From Deltaproteobacteria bacterium (GTDB lineage: Bacteria > Desulfobacterota > Syntrophobacteria > BM002), in the NCBI GenBank assembly GCA_020350905.1, contig CP070843.1, positions 737,289 to 743,771 on the forward strand: a stretch of 6,483 nucleotides of DNA, written 5' to 3'. A program made the translations under genes and the position numbers. Of this stretch, positions 3,882-6,483 are shown one piece after another (the first letter of the stretch is position 1; each line of letters starts with the position of its first letter). The notes under the pieces were generated by a model. That model saw only the letters and a program-made list of their open reading frames with translations, had not been told where the DNA came from and did not search any database.

Positions 3882-6483
3882 ATGGCAACCTCATTGGCCA
3901 ATGACTATCGAGTGCGGAAGAGTTTTGGCAAGATCAAACACATAGTCGAGATCCCAAACCTTATCGAGATGCAGAGACAGTCCTATGAACGGTTTCTGCA
4001 AAAGGAAGTGGATCCTGATGGACGCGTCGACAAAGGTCTGCAGGGCGTCTTTAAAGGGGTCTTTCCCATTCGCGACTTTAGTGGGACTGCCTCTCTCGAA
4101 TTTGTCCGCTACAGCATCGGCAGAGTCAAATATGATGTGGACGAGTGTTTGCAGCGGGGGATGACGTATGAGGCGCCAATCAAGATCACGGTGCGGCTCG
4201 TGGTCTACGATGTGGACAAGGACAGTGGCGCCAAGCACATTCGGGATATTAAAGAGCAGGAGATTTATTTCGGTACCATACCGTTGATGACCGACAACGG
4301 CACCTTCATTGTCAACGGCACTGAACGGGTGGTGGTTAGCCAGTTGCACCGTTCTCCAGGTATTTTCTTCGACCACGACAAGGGCAAGACCCATTCAACC
4401 GGAAAGCTTCTCTACTCTGCCAGGATCATCCCCTTACGCGGCTCCTGGATCGATCTGGAATTCGACCCCAAGGACATCCTCTACGTGCGCATTGACCGAC
4501 GACGCAAGTTTCCGGTCACCATCCTGCTCAAGGCTTTGGGCTACAGCGCTGATGAGCTACTCGATTATTTTTACCAGTCCGAACGCGTTTATCTCAGAGA
4601 GGATGGCGTGGCCAAGCTGCTGGAAGACGAATTTCTGGCAGGTACGCGTTCACCGGCAGATATCACTCACCCGAAAAGCGGCAAAGTTCTGGCCAAGAAA
4701 GGAAGAAAGCTGGGAGTCAAGCTTATCCAGCAGCTCAAAGAGTCGAAGATTACCGAAATTCCATTTCCGGATGAGAACCTGGTGGGTCGAGTGGTCGGGC
4801 GTGATGTGGTGGACGAGAACACCGGAGAGGTGCTTGTCCAGTGCAATGAAGAGCTTACCGAGGAACATTTGGTTACCTTGCGGGCTCAGGGCATAGAGTA
4901 TTTGGACTTGCTCCATATGGACGGCACCGACGTGAGTCCATCTTTTCGCAATACCCTCGCGATTGACAAGGTTGAGGATTCAGAGGCGGCGATTCTGGAA
5001 ATCTATCGGAAACTAAGGCCCAGCAATCCCCCAACGCCTGAGGTGGCCGCCGAGTTTTTCAAAAATCTCTTCTTTAGCCCTGATCACTATGACCTTTCCG
5101 AGGTGGGGCGGCTGAAGCTGAATCAACAGCTGGGAACCGAGGAGTTGCCGCTCAGTCACCGCACCCTCACTGAGGATGACATTTTCAGGGCTGTAAAACG
5201 TCTCATCAAGATCAAGGACACCCAGGGGGCGGTGGACGACATCGATAACCTGGGCAATCGGCGGGTACGTGCGGTTGGGGAACTTCTGGAAAACCAGTAT
5301 CGGATCGGGCTCGTCAGGATGGAGCGGGCTATCAAGGAACGCATGAGTCTTCAAGAGATTGAGACCCTGATGCCGCATGATCTTATCAATGCCAAGCCGG
5401 TATCAGCAGTGGTCAAAGAGTTTTTCGGCACCAGCCAACTGAGCCAGTTCATGGACCAGACCAATCCTTTGAGTGAGATTACCCACAAGCGGAGATTGAG
5501 CGCCCTCGGACCCGGAGGCCTTACGCGAGAGCGGGCCGGCTTCGAGGTGCGTGACGTCCATCCCACTCACTACGGGCGCATATGTCCCATTGAAACCCCG
5601 GAAGGTCCCAATATCGGTCTGATCGTCTCGTTGAGCACGTACGCCCGGGTGAACGAGTTCGGCTTCATCGAAACTCCTTATCGCGAGGTGGCAGGCGGCA
5701 AAGTGTCCAACAAGGTTGCCTATCTGAGCGCCATGGATGAGAAGAAACACGCCTTTGCCCAGGCCAATGCTCCTCTGGACATCAAGAGCAAATTCGTCCG
5801 GGAGCAAGTTTCCTGTCGGCTGGAGGGCGAGTTTGTAATGGTCCGTCCCGACGAGGTGGAATTCATGGACGTGAGTCCGAACCAGCTGGTGAGCGTGGCG
5901 GCTTCCCTCATCCCCTTCCTGGAGAACGATGATGCTAACCGGGCGCTGATGGGCTCAAACATGCAACGTCAAGCGGTACCTCTCTTGAAGGCCAAAGCTC
6001 CGATAGTGGGTACCGGTATCGAAAGGGTTGTGGCCCAGGATTCAGGGGTTGCAATCATTGCCCGGCGCGATGGGATGGTGGAAGATGTAGATGCCTCTCG
6101 TGTTGTGGTCCGGGCTTCCCAGGATGACGGCGAAGACGAGTCGCTCGCCTCCGCAGTTGATATCTATAAGATCACCAAGTTCCAGCGCTCCAACCAGAAT
6201 ACCTGTTTCAACCAAAAGCCTATAGTTCGTCCTGGGCAAAGGGTGAGAAAGGGGCAGATCATTGCCGATGGTCCCGCCACCGAAATGGGAGAACTCGCCC
6301 TCGGTCGAAACGTTACTGTGGCCTTTATGAGTTGGGGTGGATACAACTTCGAGGATTCCATCCTGGTGAGCGAGCGAGTGGTCAAAGAGGACATCTTTAC
6401 CTCCATCCACATCGAGGAGTTCGAGTTGGTTGCCCGGGATACCAAGCTGGGCAAAGAGGAGATCACCCGTGACATTCCCAACA
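3882..6483 (+). CDS. rpoB: DNA-directed RNA polymerase subunit beta (3' truncated by window edge)
   Basis: An open frame of 867 codons with no stop, out of roughly 1350-1370 expected. It starts at ATG (MATSLANDYRVRKSFGKI), with AAGGTGG at 3869-3875 as ribosome binding site; an in-frame TGA at 3852 rules out an earlier start. Visible family blocks include the N-terminal IPNLIEMQRQSYERFL, NGTERVVVSQLHRSPG, the FDPKD-RIDRRR region and DDIDNLGNRRVR. The rifampicin pocket lies at residues 514-542, with Gln522, Asp525, His535 and Ser540 aligning to E. coli 513, 516, 526 and 531; all are wild type, so rifampicin sensitivity is expected. NFEDSILVSERVV begins at about 822, with Glu824 and Asp825 near the active site. 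The offset to E. coli is only 9-11 residues, so the proteobacterial insertion layout is kept. The catalytic C-terminal part lies outside the window; rpoC is expected next. Confidence 0.99.
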   Translation, partial: MATSLANDYRVRKSFGKIKHIVEIPNLIEMQRQSYERFLQKEVDPDGRVDKGLQGVFKGVFPIRDFSGTASLEFVRYSIGRVKYDVDECLQRGMTYEAPIKITVRLVVYDVDKDSGAKHIRDIKEQEIYFGTIPLMTDNGTFIVNGTERVVVSQLHRSPGIFFDHDKGKTHSTGKLLYSARIIPLRGSWIDLEFDPKDILYVRIDRRRKFPVTILLKALGYSADELLDYFYQSERVYLREDGVAKLLEDEFLAGTRSPADITHPKSGKVLAKKGRKLGVKLIQQLKESKITEIPFPDENLVGRVVGRDVVDENTGEVLVQCNEELTEEHLVTLRAQGIEYLDLLHMDGTDVSPSFRNTLAIDKVEDSEAAILEIYRKLRPSNPPTPEVAAEFFKNLFFSPDHYDLSEVGRLKLNQQLGTEELPLSHRTLTEDDIFRAVKRLIKIKDTQGAVDDIDNLGNRRVRAVGELLENQYRIGLVRMERAIKERMSLQEIETLMPHDLINAKPVSAVVKEFFGTSQLSQFMDQTNPLSEITHKRRLSALGPGGLTRERAGFEVRDVHPTHYGRICPIETPEGPNIGLIVSLSTYARVNEFGFIETPYREVAGGKVSNKVAYLSAMDEKKHAFAQANAPLDIKSKFVREQVSCRLEGEFVMVRPDEVEFMDVSPNQLVSVAASLIPFLENDDANRALMGSNMQRQAVPLLKAKAPIVGTGIERVVAQDSGVAIIARRDGMVEDVDASRVVVRASQDDGEDESLASAVDIYKITKFQRSNQNTCFNQKPIVRPGQRVRKGQIIADGPATEMGELALGRNVTVAFMSWGGYNFEDSILVSERVVKEDIFTSIHIEEFELVARDTKLGKEEITRDIPN

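Noticed and set aside
3650..3904. 84-codon + strand open frame covering the rplL-rpoB spacer
   Set aside because: It has no good Shine-Dalgarno, overlaps the rpoB start in another frame, resembles no family I know, and the same bases form several RNA stems. A leader peptide cannot be fully excluded.
5421..5501. Possible rifampicin-resistance substitution in rpoB
   Set aside because: Residues equivalent to E. coli 513, 516, 526 and 531 are all wild type; the Leu in RRLSAL is a common natural variant.

Overview
This window is an ordinary, highly conserved part of a bacterial ribosomal protein and RNA polymerase operon, all on the + strand: the tail of secE, then nusG, rplK (L11), rplA (L1), rplJ (L10), rplL (L7/L12) and the first 867 codons of rpoB. 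Nothing is encoded convincingly on the minus strand. The RpoB keeps the proteobacterial layout: its rifampicin-pocket residues sit only 9 positions later than in E. coli. Together with the L10 and L12 sequences and the short palindromic repeats between genes, this suggests a Desulfobacterota (former Deltaproteobacteria) or related lineage. That placement is inferred from remembered family sequences, not from a search.

Layout. Positions 1-102 hold the end of secE, whose stop codon lies inside a 12-bp hairpin. nusG follows at 235-759. A 228-nt spacer contains a long imperfect inverted repeat. rplK (988-1410) and rplA (1426-2130) are separated by 15 nt. The 482-nt rplA-rplJ gap has two parts: 2131-2309 is a stack of short repeat and palindrome relics, and about 2355-2551 is a recognisable L10 leader RNA. 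rplJ (2613-3170) starts at TTG behind a strong Shine-Dalgarno. rplL (3227-3634) follows after 56 nt. The 247-nt rplL-rpoB spacer is full of potential RNA hairpins, and rpoB runs from 3882 off the right edge.

How the genes work together. SecE is part of the SecYEG translocon. NusG links RNA polymerase to ribosome or Rho. L11 and the L10-L12 stalk form the GTPase-associated centre of the 50S subunit, and L1 forms the mobile L1 stalk. RpoB is the polymerase beta subunit. In known bacteria L1 represses rplKA and the L10-L12 complex represses rplJL. The L10 leader here offers a specific candidate mechanism, based on a CCTCC segment that could mask the Shine-Dalgarno.

I found no novel defence, mobile or biosynthetic system. 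The points most worth checking are the four tandem 11-residue modules at the L10 C-terminus, which suggest four L12 dimers per ribosome, the competing pairings in the L10 leader, and the cluster of unrelated repeat relics inside an essential operon. I saw no convincing sigma-70 promoter or intrinsic terminator.
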